Of a stretch of 64,000 nucleotides of DNA, positions 1 through 13,200 are shown piece after piece. The position numbers and the translations under genes were made by a program. The notes under the pieces are model-generated. The model worked only from the letters and a program-made list of their open reading frames with translations. It did not search any database and was not told the origin of the DNA. The stretch is from Gloeophyllum trabeum ATCC 11539 (Eukaryota > Basidiomycota > Agaricomycetes > Gloeophyllales > Gloeophyllaceae). Each line of letters opens with the position of its first letter. Positions within the stretch are counted from its first letter, which is position 1. The stretch lies in assembly GCF_000344685.1 (NCBI RefSeq), contig NW_006920418.1:807079-871078 (forward strand), written 5' to 3'.

Positions 1-2184
1 CGTGGGCTCACGATATGTCTAGCCCGCTGTATTCAGACTTTGTGCCCACGACCCCGCATTCCACGGAGAATCCGGCTTGGTTCTGTCTTCCGTGGTAGGA
101 CCTTGGACAGTTGCTCCTGCATGGCTGAAGGAGACTACTACGTCATTCTGCATCTGGGCGACTTCTTGAATTTCTCGACGGACTCGGATAGTCTCCCCCA
201 GGTGATACGGTACAGGCTGGCGAACCAAACAAAGGAGGTCAGTAAACGTGCAGACAGACATTGTGCCGATCGCTGGCCCGCGCACGAATCACCGCAAGAG
301 TGTCCGTACCTTCCAGGGCATCATATTCCAGTCTTCGATGAAATACGCAACTAATAGAGGTTCAAAGGTCCCGCTGGGAGCCTTGCGCGCCCCCATGTAC
401 CCGTCTATGGCTCGGCTTGTCTAGGGTTCACTACGTTATAAGTATCTGTTGGGATCCCAAGGTCACAAGAAATCTTTGCCCTTCGGACTGAAGTGGACTG
501 GATGAAAGAGCCTTCCCCCTGTATACCGTCGTCTCTGACCGTCCTGGACGTAGTGGGGGGTTACCCCAGTCTTATTCCGCTATTCGCTAGAAGACCACGA
601 GGGCGATAGGATGTTTGGTTGGATCCTGGTCGAGTTCTGGCGTCCTTCTAGCGGAACGGTAGCTGGCAGGTCCGACCATCAGGACTCGGGTGACTGCCTC
701 CTGTGCGTGGAACAAGGCAGGACGAAGGGCAGCGCGCAGCCAGATCCAAGTCCTCAATGGCTCGGCGATTTATGTGATTTAATTCTCCAACCACACTTAT
801 ATTCATGCTCGGTGCGCGGAACAATGTCCAATCTCGGAGATGTCAGAATGCCCTACGGGGGTGCTCGTAGGGACCTGGACACCCAATCATGGGCAAATAC
901 GACGGTATGTCTGTGCTATGGTGTGAGTGCAGTGTCCGCCGCCCCCGTGATGTTTCAGGAGAATGATGACAGGGAGTGTTTGGCTTATTTTTGTCAATCT
1001 TGCTAAAGATCAGAGTATGTGGCCGAACGCCGGAGGGGGGGCACCTCTTCTGAACAGAGGAGCGTTCGTACGAGCACTGGATGCGTCGCTGCATCGTCTG
1101 TTTAGGTGCGTAGTGTGCACGAGTCGCGGACCGGTGTATCCCAGTACAACAACTTTCGACCAACAGGTGCGTGAGTCAGAGTATATCTGGCATCGTGCAT
1201 GGTGATATCACAGGTTGCAAGTCGGGTATGGCGCCCGGAAGGACTGTAACTTGGAATATATGTCCTTCAGCGCCTGGATGGAGGACGCGGCCATGTTTGA
1301 CCGCGGACTGTTGATCTTTAGATGCATCAGGGCGAGCTGCGTCTTCATCGGTCACCAAACTTTGTTTTCCTACAATGTGGCAGATGCGACAGTACGAAGC
1401 AAAGCGGGTTTAGCCGGGTATTCGGCGCAATGTTGTGCTGAGCCTACTGGAGGCCACGCGCTGGCCGTCTGGGATCGTCATTTACAGTGAAATGACCTGT
1501 TCACGGCACGGCACAAATAGAGTGCCCTGGGAGAATAGCAGTCGCGTTTGCAACGACCGTGGCTCTCGCCAGGCTCGAGGCGGTCACTCGACGGAACAGA
1601 TGCGAGGCGAGTCCTGTGAGCTGTGTCTGTCCATGAAATACATTCGGATTTCCTGTTGGATGATGAAAAGAGAAGCATCACGTAGCGTGTTTAGCGTTAT
1701 TTGCCGTGTCCGTTTATACGCGACACGAGCTCGGACCCCGGGCTTGCGTGCGGTCAGTTTGTGAGGTTTGTGAGTCCCCGACCGCGTCGCGATCCAGACG
1801 AGCAGCATGCGTGGGTCGTGTCCGACAAATGTGAGAGACAGCGACAGGAATGAATGTTTGGCAGGAAATGGGTGGCCGCGGCGGGAGGGGGCGGGATATA
1901 CAGGGGTGGCCGGGGTCCCAGCGGAAGCAAAGCCGTGGAGGTGTCGAGGCCCCCCGGTTAGCGTTGACCGTTGCACTCTCTGCTTTCACCAGACCCAAGC
2001 TCTGTTCTATCCAAAGCCCTGCGGCCATCCTGCTACGGCTGCTTAGCCTTTCGTCGCTGTCTGTCTTGACGACCAGCGTGTATTCGTTGTCGTCTTCCTC
2101 GTCGCTCTCGCCGTCGGCCGGGCCTTGACCGTTTCATCCCCTCGAGAGTCGCGTCCCCGACTCTGCGTTATCGCCAGTTCACGA
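1..2184. other. Left-edge region without a supportable gene
   Basis: Only short open frames occur on both strands, none with a recognisable domain, splice pattern or signal. The last few hundred bases should hold the promoter and 5' leader of the ataxin-2 gene that follows. I see no tRNA, repeat or transposon hallmark here. Confidence 0.5.
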
Positions 2185-2256
2185 CTCTCCCGCTGTTTCT
2201 CGCTCTCCGTTTCTCTCTCTCTCTTTTCCTACTCGATATTTTTTCAGATCGCTTTC
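2185..2256 (+). promoter_or_regulatory. Pyrimidine-rich leader before the ataxin-2 gene
   Basis: A strongly C/T-biased stretch ends in a T-run followed by CAG eight bases before the chosen ATG at 2264. Such CT tracts are common near transcription starts of fungal housekeeping genes. The T-run plus CAG could also be the 3' end of a 5'-UTR intron. The sequence shows the tract; its role is inference. Confidence 0.35.
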
Positions 2257-2263
2257 TCACTCG

Positions 2264-5200
2264 ATGGCCACCACTGCTCGGCAACCCAAGTCTGCGAGGG
2301 GGAGGGGTGGCGCCCCGGACGGTAGCCGGTCTGTGCTTTATTTCGCTCGGGTTCTCTCGGACGTGTCGTTTACCGCGTCTGGTTCTCTTCTTCTCCCATT
2401 CCTGCAGACGACCCTCAGCCTGGGGCTCCGGCGGTCGCGCATCCCCTGCCTTCTCACCGGCCTCGAACCCCGTCCGACTCCCTACCAGCCCCCAAGGCGG
2501 TGCCTTCCCGCCCTTGAACCAGCCGAACGGCACCCGCACCCCCGACGCCAGTGATCGTATTCTACAGGCATTGTCCGGTTTAACTGTGCGTTGCATTTGG
2601 CTTTTTCGTCGATACCCCTGCTCAGACACGTGGTTGACAGGGAACGACCGTCACGCTCTCGACCAAGACTGCGCAACGATATGAGGGGACCATCGCCTCC
2701 ACCAGCGGTGAGGGTGATACAACGGGTGTTACGCTCAAAGACGTCAAGGAGGTTACGAATCCTGGGGCGCCCCTGAGGGACCGCTTATTTATCGCTTCAA
2801 CTAACATTGACACATGGGCGTCAGGACCAGCAGACGCTCGTCCCACAAACGGTGACAGTGCGTTGAGGTCATTTGCTTATCCATTGTGTCTGGTGATGCC
2901 ACAATGCATTTTATAGCGTTCAAGACGGATACCGACATCAGCCAAAAAGCGGCTCCTCGCCGGGAACGCGAGCTGCAAGCGTGGGCGGATTCCCCTCTCC
3001 CGCCGGGTGGCCTGAACGCCCACCTCACCAACACGGACGACCTCACGTTTGGGCCTGGGGCTTCCAGCACTGGCCTGAAATGGGATCAGTTCACCGTGAA
3101 CGAGACTCTGTTCGGTGTCAAGACGGACTTTGACGAGAACCTCTACACAACTAAGCTGGACCGCTCGCGTCCGGACTTTAAGGAGCGAGAGCGGGAGGCT
3201 CAGAGGATCGCCAACGAAATCATGGGGGTGAGCATCGAGTGTTTCTCACGTGACTCCTGAACCTCAACAGCAGCCTACGTATCTCCCATTCGTGTCCACT
3301 TACCTTAGGCTACTACCAACAATCCACATATTGCGGAAGAGCGGACTCAGGACTTGGCGGATGGAGCCGGTGGCAATGAGGAGGACAAGTGAGTGTGATC
3401 GTCCCTCGGTGCCAATTAGTATGTCTGACTTTTCGGCCCAGGTACGGTGCAGTCGTCCGTAGTGCTAATGCATACGTACCCCCGGGTGCCCGCAAACCAG
3501 GACAGGGCCCACCTTCAGGTTCTGCGGCACCCAAGACCGAGATCCCCAAAGTCTCCGTCAATGCACCGGACGGTTCTGTCCAGCAAGCACAGCCGGGTGG
3601 CACGCCGCCGAAGGCAACTTCTCCGGCTCCGGCTGGGTCATCGCAGACTCAGACGAACAAGGTAAAGCAGAATTTCTGACTCAGTCATACCTTTTGTCGT
3701 GAATGTCGCAGAGACGCTGATTTGTTATTCCTCTATTGCCCTGTATCCTTCCTTGATGTTTGCAGCCGCCTGCCGATCCGCTGCCCGCATTCAGGCAGTT
3801 TGTCACGACTGAGAAGGAGAGGCTTACGCAGAAGAAGCAGGCGCTGGTGAAGAATGAGTTGGACAAGCGAAGGGCAGAACTTCTCAAGTTCAGTCAGAGC
3901 TTCAAGGTGTGTGTAGAGACGGATGTTCAACCCATTTTATGTTGACACGCGGCACCCCCGGCAAGCTCAACAAACCCATCCCTGAAGACCTGGTGTCTAT
4001 CCTGGCCAAGGACGAGGAGAAACAGCGTCAGATCCGGGAGAAGTCTGCTCGCGATGCTGCGTCGGCCCAGGCTCGCGCCATTGGCACATCAACGACGTCG
4101 GTTATGAACCCGTCACCCTCGTCGCGGTTGCAGCAGCCATCCCCCGCTCAGACCCCGAAACTGTCGGCCGTCAAAACCACGGCTGGAGCCGGTGCGGCGA
4201 AGCCTACGCTTCCGGCCTCGACATCTGCCAGTGCAGCTGTGTCTAAGGCGGCTGTGAAGACGGACAGTGCCAAGCGAATTTCGATGTACATCCAACCCAT
4301 TCCACCGTTCAAGGGCAAGAAGTCCACGCCAAATGGAAATGGTCAGGCTCCCGCGAGTGCGGCGAGCTCGACGGGTGCAACTACTGGTGGTGCAGCGCCG
4401 CCATCTCCTAATACCGCTCGGCTAAGTGTGAATGCTCCGTCCTTTAAGCCAAACCCCAAGGCCGTGGCTTTCACGCCTGTAATGTTCTTACTGGTGTGCA
4501 ATGGGCAGGTCGGAACTAACTGGACTTGCCTTGTTTTGACAGACAACAACATCTCCCAACCCCTCGGCCAGCCCTGCGTCGCCCAAGGGCAAGGGTGTGG
4601 ACAATGTAGGTTGCTCGATGGGATCATCTGTTACGGACGCTTATGACCTGTGATAGTCTGCTCCTCCAAACCCATTCTTTGGCCCTCGTGTCATCAAGAA
4701 GACCCCTGCTGTGTCGATCAGGGACGACTTCAACCCTTTCAAATACAACAAGGTTGCGGAAGCGTCGGCCGTCAGTAAGTAATGACTGAATACCCCGTGA
4801 TATTGTGGCCATGCTTACGTATTGCGACGAAGATGCGCTCTGGCCGTATAACGGCAAGCGATACATGCTTATGTTCCCTCCGGTCACCGTCCCTCCTCAA
4901 CAGCAATCTCCTCACATCCCTCCTCCTGGCCCTCCGCCCATGCCGCCTCAGTCATACGAAGAAGACCCTACACAGGCTCCTCAAGCTCCTCGTGGATTTG
5001 TCTACGCTTACCCACCTTATGGATACCCCGGCCAGGTGCGCTCACATGCATTCAAGCGGATGTAAACCAAGTCTTAATTCCTCTCCAGCCTATGATGCCA
5101 GGTATGCCACCTCCACCTCCAGGCTACATGCCCGGCCCCCACATGCAACATATGGCCTATCCTTATGCACTCCCTCCAAACGGTATGGTTTTCTTGCGTG

Positions 5201-5602
5201 TGCCGTGCGAATGACGATTGATTAGGCTTTGCAGCAATGTACGCCTCGCCCCAGATGGGGCAGATGCCACGTATGTTGCCCTAATAATTTTCATCATCGA
5301 ATAATGAAATAATAAATTGTGTAGCGCCTCAAGCGTACATGCCACCGCCGCCTGGTTACCCTGCTCCGAACGGTGCTGCTCATCGACCTTCAATGCCCCC
5401 CACTCCCATCCCCGCTCACGCGCATCCATACTATCACCAGAGTCCCCAGCGTAAGTTGTCGGTCACGCCTGACCTTGGTGTCATGCCTCATTATTTCGTA
5501 GTTCAACACGCCGTGCCGTATCCTATGATGATGCAGCCTGGAATGCCTCCCCACGGATACGAAGCTGCACCCACAGCACCGGCCCCGCCAGTGGGAATGT
5601 AG
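2264..5602 (+). CDS. PBP1: Ataxin-2 / Pab1-binding protein 1 homologue
   Basis: RNA-binding scaffold of stress granules and poly(A)-tail metabolism that partners poly(A)-binding protein. The gene is multi-exonic; exons that join in frame include 2264-2321, 2419-2585, 2641-2857, 2917-3227, 3309-3388 and one from 3442. An Lsm-like (ataxin SM) domain lies in the exons around 2560-2860 (TVTLSTKTAQRYEGTIAST, then GVTLKDVKEV). An LsmAD domain follows at 2917-3227 (NETLFGVKTDFDENLYTTKL, then REAQRIANEI). After Pro/Ser-rich linkers there is a PAM2-like motif, RLSVNAPSFKPNP, near 4420, the expected contact for the MLLE domain of Pab1. A weaker VSVNAP occurrence lies near 3550. The C-terminus is Pro/Met/Tyr-rich, as in fungal and animal ataxin-2. 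The first intron is the least certain. It converges with BUB1, 176 bp apart. Identity is secure; exact exon edges in the C-terminal half are less so. Confidence 0.9.
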
Positions 5603-5778
5603 ATCGTCCAGGTATCGTCCACTCCATGGGCTCAAAGTCGCTTTCATGTAGCTATTGTTCGGTGGGAATACGATCGCACTTTGATGAGCTCCATAAAGTA
5701 AAAAGCAAAAACATGAAGGTGACATGAGTAAACATCAATACGCCGTGACAAAAATGACATGAAACATCTACAAGCATC

Positions 5779-8700
5779 TCAGCTATTCACAAACTTCTCT
5801 ATCTTCTTCAGCAGGGCCCGTAATGAACCCGAACTTCGATCGCAATTCTTCTCTAACCATGCCTCCATCTCCTTCCTCAATACACTGATCTCCTCGCAGA
5901 GTGGCAGTTTACCGTCCTCGCGAACGAAGCAAGGATTCAGCAGAAGGTCGAACAGACGACTCCACAAATCAGTGTTCCAGTAGCGCTTGAAGGGAGTGGA
6001 CAGCTTGTATCGGCAGCCCTCTTGTCCCGCCGCATCGTCTACGGGGACTATAGCGGCCTTCTCCAGATATTTCCCGAACAAGAGACAATATATTATTCCA
6101 GCCAGACCGAAGTAGTCCGTCTGGTAGGTCCATGGCCTGTTCTCCCGGATCTCGAAGCAATCTCGGGCGTCCGCAGGCCAGTCAGCTATGAATTGCTGGC
6201 CTGCCGGGAATACTTGTGTATCAATGGTGCGTCCGAAATCGATCAACTTGATGCCCTTATATTCCCAGCCATCTTTTCCAGATGGTTGGTAGATGGTAGA
6301 CCAAGCTGATAGACCGCCAGGCGCGTCTTCCAGACGGAGGAGACAGTTGTCTATCTTTAGGTCTCCATGGATGATACCAGCGCTGTGCATTCCCTCGATG
6401 AGGCGTATCAATTCGACACTAAAAAAGGTCACCAGGACTTCGTCAAGGCAGGCACCCTGTTGAGACACGCTCATTTTGCTGGCATTGTTGACCACGTCTA
6501 GTAGAGTCCCTTGAGGGCAGAGATCAAGGATCAAATAGCTCTCGTCGTGGAAAGCGTAGAGGGCGTGTGCTTGAACTACGGAACATTTCAACCGGGGAGA
6601 CAGCGTGCGATGGATCCTCCGCAAGATGTGGTATTCCCACAGATTTCGCGGCTTGACTACCTTGATAGCGTATAGAGAAGCATCTTCATCGTCGTCCTCG
6701 AAGTCGTCATCGTCAGTCCTCGAAGATATGTCCTTGGCGGCAAAAACTGCTCCGAAGCCGCCCTCGCCTAGTTTGTGGGTTACTTCGAACCGACTGTCCG
6801 CAATGCGCAGGTCGAAGACGTCCAGGGTGTCCGCTAGTCGACTAGTGTTTCCGCTGGTGTTGCCGCTGCTTCTTCTTTGCCGCTTCTCGGCGAATTTCTG
6901 CAACTTCTCTAGCTGCCCAGCATTCTCCTGCTTCAAGTCATGGCAGGACGCGTCACGAGGGCTTATGCCCAGCAGGGTCTGAATGATGTCCGGGTCGAAC
7001 GGATTGCAGGGATTTGGCGGGACAAACGACGACACGGTGAGCAGAGTGTCGGACAGGCTGAGGCGGCCCATCTGCCGCGGGAGAGGCGGTTCTGGAGCCG
7101 TGAACACCTGGTTCGGTGGTAGAGGTATAGTGTGACCGTCAGAGACTCGGAAAGGAGGAACATTCTCTTCGCCTAAAGAGCTGTATCTGTGCTGCTCTTC
7201 TTCGGGAGCAGTGCCGTTGTGGGGAACCGACGCCTCTCGGTATTCCGCCCATTCCCGTTCTGTTCGGAGCTCTTCAGCTAGCTGCTCAGCGGCGTCGTGA
7301 GCATCTTCCTCCAGAAATGCTCTTTCCGCGGTTGAGGTCGGCGTGAACGCACGCGTGCTCATGGTGAACTCGTACGTGCGTTCCGTGATGGGCGTCATAA
7401 TATCGAAGCTGCCGAAGCGGCCCCCAAGGGGCGCCTCCCTCGTGTGGTACGGCTCGAGCTCCTCCTGATACTCGTAGTTCTCTTCCTCGTCTTCCGTAGG
7501 GTTAGAGGAGAAACCCTCGTCCTCCTCCGCCGGCTGGAACTCTGCCTGCTCCTGCTCCTCGTCGTCCCAGCTGTCTTCGCTAGGATCCCAGTTGTCTTCA
7601 GGATCTGCCTCTACGAACGGTGTGAAAGCCTGCCGCAACGGTAGGCGGTTACTCGGTGGAACTTCATCGAGCCTATCTCCAGCCTTCTCGCCAAGGACGC
7701 TCCGCTTAGGCACAAAGGCGTTCTCCGAGGGACGGCTGAACACCCGACCAGGCCCGTTAGCTTCCCTGAAGGGCGTGAAGGCCTGGCTTGTTGAAGGCAG
7801 CTTTGTCGCTGCAATCGAAGTGCCGCCCAAGGCCGGCTTCTCCTCAACGCTAGGCGGCCTAAAGACAATGGCTTGTTCAGAAAGAGGCTTGAAGACTGGT
7901 ACCCTCAGCGCAGGCGCGTTCTCGTCCCGACCGTCCTTCGAGGCGGAGCTATCTTTCATAGCCAAGGCTCGCCTACCCGCATCTGGGGTCTAAGGAGTTC
8001 ACCGTTGTTATATGATATGTGCCATCCCAGTCGGCGAAAGACGCACCTTGAAGACACCTGGAGTGCTGCTCTTGGCAGTTTCTTCCAAGAAAGGCCGGAA
8101 AGCTGTCGTGCCACCGAGAAATCAGTCATTTTCTCGCGAGACACTTGCATTTGCTCACCTGGCCTGGCGTTGTTCACCTTTTCCTCCTCGACGAACGGCC
8201 GGAATACTGTGATGCCATCGGGGCGTCAGTACTCGTTTGACCGTTGACATCCACGGTATGTCACTGACCTGGCGTCTTGGGATGTGCTCCGGAATTTTCG
8301 TCCGATGTAGCGCGGCTCCGGGGAAGGTCTGCGTCTGCATTCTCGTCTGTGAAAGGTCGGAATGCTTGCACTAGAGAGGCTCAAATCAGACACTTATATC
8401 ATAGGCAGGGCGAAACACCTACGAGGCGTCCTCGCTGGAGCGTTTGCATGTGGCATTGGGTTCTCGTTAGTAGTCGACCGCGATTGACCCGCGGAAAAGA
8501 CAAGCGGCGCCATAGGCTCGATCTTCTTGACCGGCGCGTGCTTACTCCCGGCGACGTTCGCAAACCGCATCGACTTCTCCGGGGAATTGTACATGCCAAA
8601 CACATCTGCCAACGCTTCTTTGGTGTTGATGGTAACAGTAGGTTCTCCGGCTGTGAGCAGCCTTCGGCCCGTGGTGGTGTACCCCCGCGAGGTCTTCTGC

Positions 8701-9628
8701 CCGTCGTCGTTGAACTGCACGCGCTGTATCGAGACGGGATCGGGGTCCCATTTCTTGTTGAGCAGGCCCTTTGAGCGCGCCCTGGCCTCTTGGATGCTGT
8801 ACTCTACACCCTCTTTCGTCCAGAGCAGGTCAAAGTTGAAGCGCCGTTTCTCGGGACGTTTCCCTTCAGGCGGAGGGGCGGTCATGACCTTGTAGCGTGC
8901 TTCTGCCGTGCACGTGGGGTGTATGAACATCGAGTTTGAGGATTCGGGGGCGGCGGAGGAAGACGAGGACAGGAGAGATGGCAACGAGGATGAGGGTTTA
9001 ATGTTTCGCAGGGGGTGCTGGCGGAGCGCCTCGTCTTCAGCTGCCCACTTGCAGCGGGGCTGGCGCAGCTTGGGAGGTGCCGTTCGTGGCGTACTCGCTG
9101 ATCGTTTCTGAAATTCTTCGTAGCTCTTGCGTAGTCGTTCCATGGGTCTTGCACGGCGTTTGATCCCTTTCTGGTAGATCTCTTCGGCCTTGGCATACCT
9201 GTACGCGGTCAGTACACGCTCTGAGAGACGATTCAAACAACGTACTGTCGTTCCCTCTCCAACTGCAAAGCATACTCGTCGTACAGTTGCGAAAAGACTA
9301 CCCCGATCTCTTTGTCCAGGAGGTAAGAGTATACCGCCGACGGCTTCTCGACCAGACTGGCGTACCGCGCCCATATCTTGAAGTACCTGAGATCGCACTT
9401 GTAGCTCGCATCGTCAATAAAGGTCCGGCACGCTTCCTCCAGCAGGACGAGCAGGCCGGACTGTCCGAGCAGCTCGCCGCGGTAGTTCTCTTCCGTCCAC
9501 TTGATGAACTGGAGATATGTCGCGAGCGGGTCCTCCTCTTCCTGCAGCGCGTTCTTGACCTTCTCGCGGCGTGTTCCGCGTTCGTTTTCAAGACTTGAGA
9601 GGGTCGGGCGGGAGGCGTCGGAGGCCAT
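5779..9628 (-). CDS. BUB1: Spindle checkpoint kinase BUB1 (Mad3/Bub1 family)
   Basis: Kinetochore protein kinase of the spindle assembly checkpoint. The start MASDASRPTL is at 9628. The first exon encodes the Mad3/Bub1 N-terminal TPR-like domain (DPLATYLQFIKWTEENY, then YLLDKEIGVVFSQLYDEYAL). The next large exon (about 8400-9200) holds a conserved central region including WTKEGVEYSIQEARA and TINTKEALADVFGMYNSP. Several short exons between 8400 and 7600 each carry a phenylalanine motif such as VFRPFVEE. The last exon (5779-7965) ends in the kinase domain: Gly loop GEGGFGAVF, lysine in YAIKVVKP, catalytic loop HGDLKIDN and LIDFGRTID. All kinase hallmarks are present, so it is a BUB1-type protein and not a kinase-less Mad3. 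I saw no clear KEN box in the parts translated; near the start there is only SLENERG. Small-exon joins are approximate. Confidence 0.92.
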
Positions 9629-10269
9629 GGTGGGCGTCGGTGGGTGAGTTGGACGCGTCGCGGATGTCGCGAGGATCACGTGCGTGTATCGGCGAGCTCG
9701 GTCTCCTCCCATTTCCCTCGTGCGAGTCTACGAACTGCAGCAGGCATACGCTCGGTCTGCTCAATGCGCCATCCTCTGGATGTATGATATACATCGGTAT
9801 GACCGTCATCGCGTGTCCGGTGTGTATATTCTGGCGGCGAGGCTATCGCGCCCGGGACAGATGACAGCTGTCCTCAGCTGTATTAAGGTCCGTGCTAATG
9901 AGCATTCTGGAGGGCCGGATAGCTGTACGAGATCCTGTGCTTGATTGTACGGGAGGACGAGAGCGGATCCAGTGGGTAGTGGACTGGAGTTCCAAGATGT
10001 ACGCAAGGTATCAGCAGACATGCCTCGCATTTATTGCTCATTGCCGCCCCCTTTCCCCTTTGACCGTTCATCTCATACCTTGTTACGGGACTTGTATACA
10101 TCTTGCCGCTTCGCTACGGCGGGAATCTCAGTGAGCGTACGTTGCGACTCCGGAAAATCATATCGTTCATTTGGTTGACGAGCTCGAGGACAAGGAGACA
10201 TTCACGTGCACAACAATGCACAGCATCAGTCGCGTCCTCGGGTGGCTTGCCTCTTGACCACTCGCGACG
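9629..10269. other. Intergenic region between divergent BUB1 and NLR-like gene
   Basis: About 640 bp upstream of both BUB1 (-) and the NLR-like gene (+). Both promoters must lie here. No coding segment or repeat is evident. Confidence 0.5.
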
Positions 10270-13200
10270 ATGGCCCCAAGGCGAGCTCACGAGGGACCAA
10301 GCAAGGGCGAGAAGGCACTCGATGCCCTCCAGAAGACATTGGACGTGACCTCGACGGTCGCGGACGCGACAAACACGCCTTTCGTGAAGGGCGGACTGCA
10401 GATGGCGATCAAGATTGTCGAGGCAGCGCAGGTACGTGATTGCCCGTATTCTCTCAAGCCGAGGGCTAATGCGTGTCTCAATTATATTTCAGCTCACCAA
10501 GAAGAACCAACATAACTGCGAGGAAGTCGCGCAGAGAGCTGCCCACATAATGCTGAACGTAGCAGAAACCCTGAAGGGCAAGAACGCGGGGGATATCAAC
10601 CGTGAATTGCAGTCGCAGCTTGGCATGTTCCAGTCGTAAGTCCTTGTTGATGGTTTATCTGACATTGCACTCCTCACAGTATACTAGTAAGTTGTCAGAT
10701 ATATGCTGTGATATGGAACAGATGAAAAGCCGGAGATGGCTGAAACGGTTTCTGGCCGGGAAGTCCGACTCAGATGCAATCTCCAGGTGGAACCAATATC
10801 TGAGTGACACTCGCCAGCTTTTCATGGTATATCCAGGACTATCCATATAAGTCATTCATGTTGATATAGCTTGTATAGGAGAGTGGTTTGATAGATCTGC
10901 AAATTGGGCTTGCAAAGATAGGAAGTGACATTACCTATGTTAGAACAACATTAGATGTCCTTACTGGTTCTGCTCAGGTATGCCTAAACAGTGCTTGTAG
11001 AATTGTGACTCGTGCTCAGAGTGTGATCAGCTTCAGAACACTCCCAAGTGAGTCTGTTCTCTTCAGGTGCAGGCATTCGCTAATGGCTTCATAGCCTATT
11101 CCTATCCAGAACTCCCCCTCCCATGCCATCTGCCTTTCACGGCAGAGAGAGGGAGGTCTCAGAAGCTGTACAAATGATTCTATCCTCCTGGTCTCAACCA
11201 CAATCCAATCTTGCAATACTTGGCCCTGGTGGCATGGGTAAAACATCCCTGGCCCTAGCTGTTCTGCATCATCAAGATATCAAGGATGCCTTTGGGGAGC
11301 AAATCTACTTTGTTCCTTGTGATTCAGCTGCTAGTGCTGATCTATTGGTGTCCCATATCATCACTGTCTTCCCAATCTACAAGGGGGATGGTGAGGATAT
11401 TCTGACTAGCCTAGACATCTTTCTGAGGGGTGTTCCGAGGCTATTGCTTGCTCTGGATAACTTCGAGACACCATATCAAGAAGGCAATAGCCAGGGTGTA
11501 GGTGAAGTCCTCAGGAGGATAGTTGCAGTTCCCCAAGTGACTGTCATGATCACTATGAGGGGAGACTTTGCTCCTGTGGAGGCTTTATGGTGCCAGCTTC
11601 TGAAGCTGGAGCCTTTATCCATGGCAGCATCAAAGAAGATTTTTTTTCACTTTAATCAGAAGTGTGAAGATATTCAAGCCTTGGATAGCCTATTGGATGG
11701 CCTGGACCGTATCCCACTTGCAGTCACCCTTGTGTCACATCTGGCACAATCTGAATCTGTGGAAAGCCTCATAGTACAGTGGGAGGAGATGAAGACATCC
11801 TTACTCCAACATGGTGCAGCTGATGAGAAGAATAACAATCTTGAAGTGTCAATTGACTTATCCCTCAAAAGCAAGATAATCCAGAAGGCCACATCAGCTA
11901 TAGACCTCCTGGCTCTTATATCATATCTTCCAGATGGGATCCTTGCCTTATCAAAGCAGCAGCAACAGCAGAGCCTGCAAGATATGGTTTCCCACATGGA
12001 AGGCAGGTATGAAGGACTCAAGGCACTGAAGGCAGTGGGCTTGGTTCAAGAATCAGGTGGGAGCATAAATACCCTATCCCCTATTCGGCATTATGTCTTG
12101 AAAAAGTATCCATTGCATCAAATTCACAGGGAAGCCTTGGAGAAGTATTACATCACACTGATCAGCAAGTATGATCCAAAGAACCCAAATGGCATTGACT
12201 CTCACCTGATGAGTGAGTCTGGCAATATTATTGCACTGGTCAAGCAGGCAACCCAAAGACAAGGTGGCCTCTCCTCAGAGCTACTGCATGCAGCTTATGA
12301 GATGTCCTGGTTCCTTTTTCACCACAAACCTACCACAGAACTACTTGATCTGATCATTCCAATGTCAATGAGTCTGGATGATAGAGTCTTCCAAGCAGAC
12401 TGTCAAAGATTGGCAGGATTGATACTCAGATTCACGTACAACTATACCAAGGCACAGGTTCAAGCATATGCAGCAATGAACAGGTATGCAGAATGCCAGC
12501 ATCAACAGGGAGTAGCCATGTGCCTGCAGAACATTGGGGATATTCTGCGGATGCAGGCTGAATACCCTGAGGCTGGAAAAGCTTCAGAAGGCCAGAGAGG
12601 AGTTTCAGCAGGTTGGTGACAGATATGGTCAAGCCCAATGTCTGCAAAGCATTGGTGATATACTGTGGATGCAAGATGAATATCCTGAGGCTGTAGAAAA
12701 GCTTCAGGAAGCCAGAGAGGAGTTCCAGCAAATCGGTGACAGAAGTGGTCAAGTCCAGTGTCTTCAAACCCTTGGTGATATCCTGTGGGTGCAAGGTGAA
12801 TATTCTGAGGCTGTGGAAAGGCTCCAACAGGCCAAAGGACAATTCCAACAAATTGGTGACAGCCTTGGTCAAGCCCAGTGCCTCCGGAGCCTTGGGAATA
12901 TTATGTGGATGCAAAGTGAATACTGTGAGGCTGTAGAGAAGCTTCAGCAGGCAAAAGAGCAGTTTCAGCAGATTGGTGACAGACTTGGTCAAGCTCAGTG
13001 CCTCCAGAGCCTTGGTGATATTCTGAAGATGCAAGAGGAATACCCTGTGGCTGTGGAGAAGCTTCAGCAAGCCAGAGAGCAGTTCCAGCAAGTTGGTGAC
13101 AGACTAGGTCAAGCCCAATGCCTCCGGAGTCTTGGTGATATTCTATGGATGCAGGGTGGATATCCTGAGTCTGTGAAAATGCTTGAGCAGGCCAGGGCGG

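Noticed and set aside
611..1205. Overlapping frames in the first 1.2 kb
   Set aside because: Frames on both strands have similar length and no domain, splice logic or composition to favour one.
10680..10686. A 7-nt micro-exon (TATACTA) in the NLR-like gene
   Set aside because: It would need a 35-nt second intron. A single 52-nt intron (10636-10687, ending TACTAG) joins the exons in frame as QSSKLSDICCDMEQ and is simpler.
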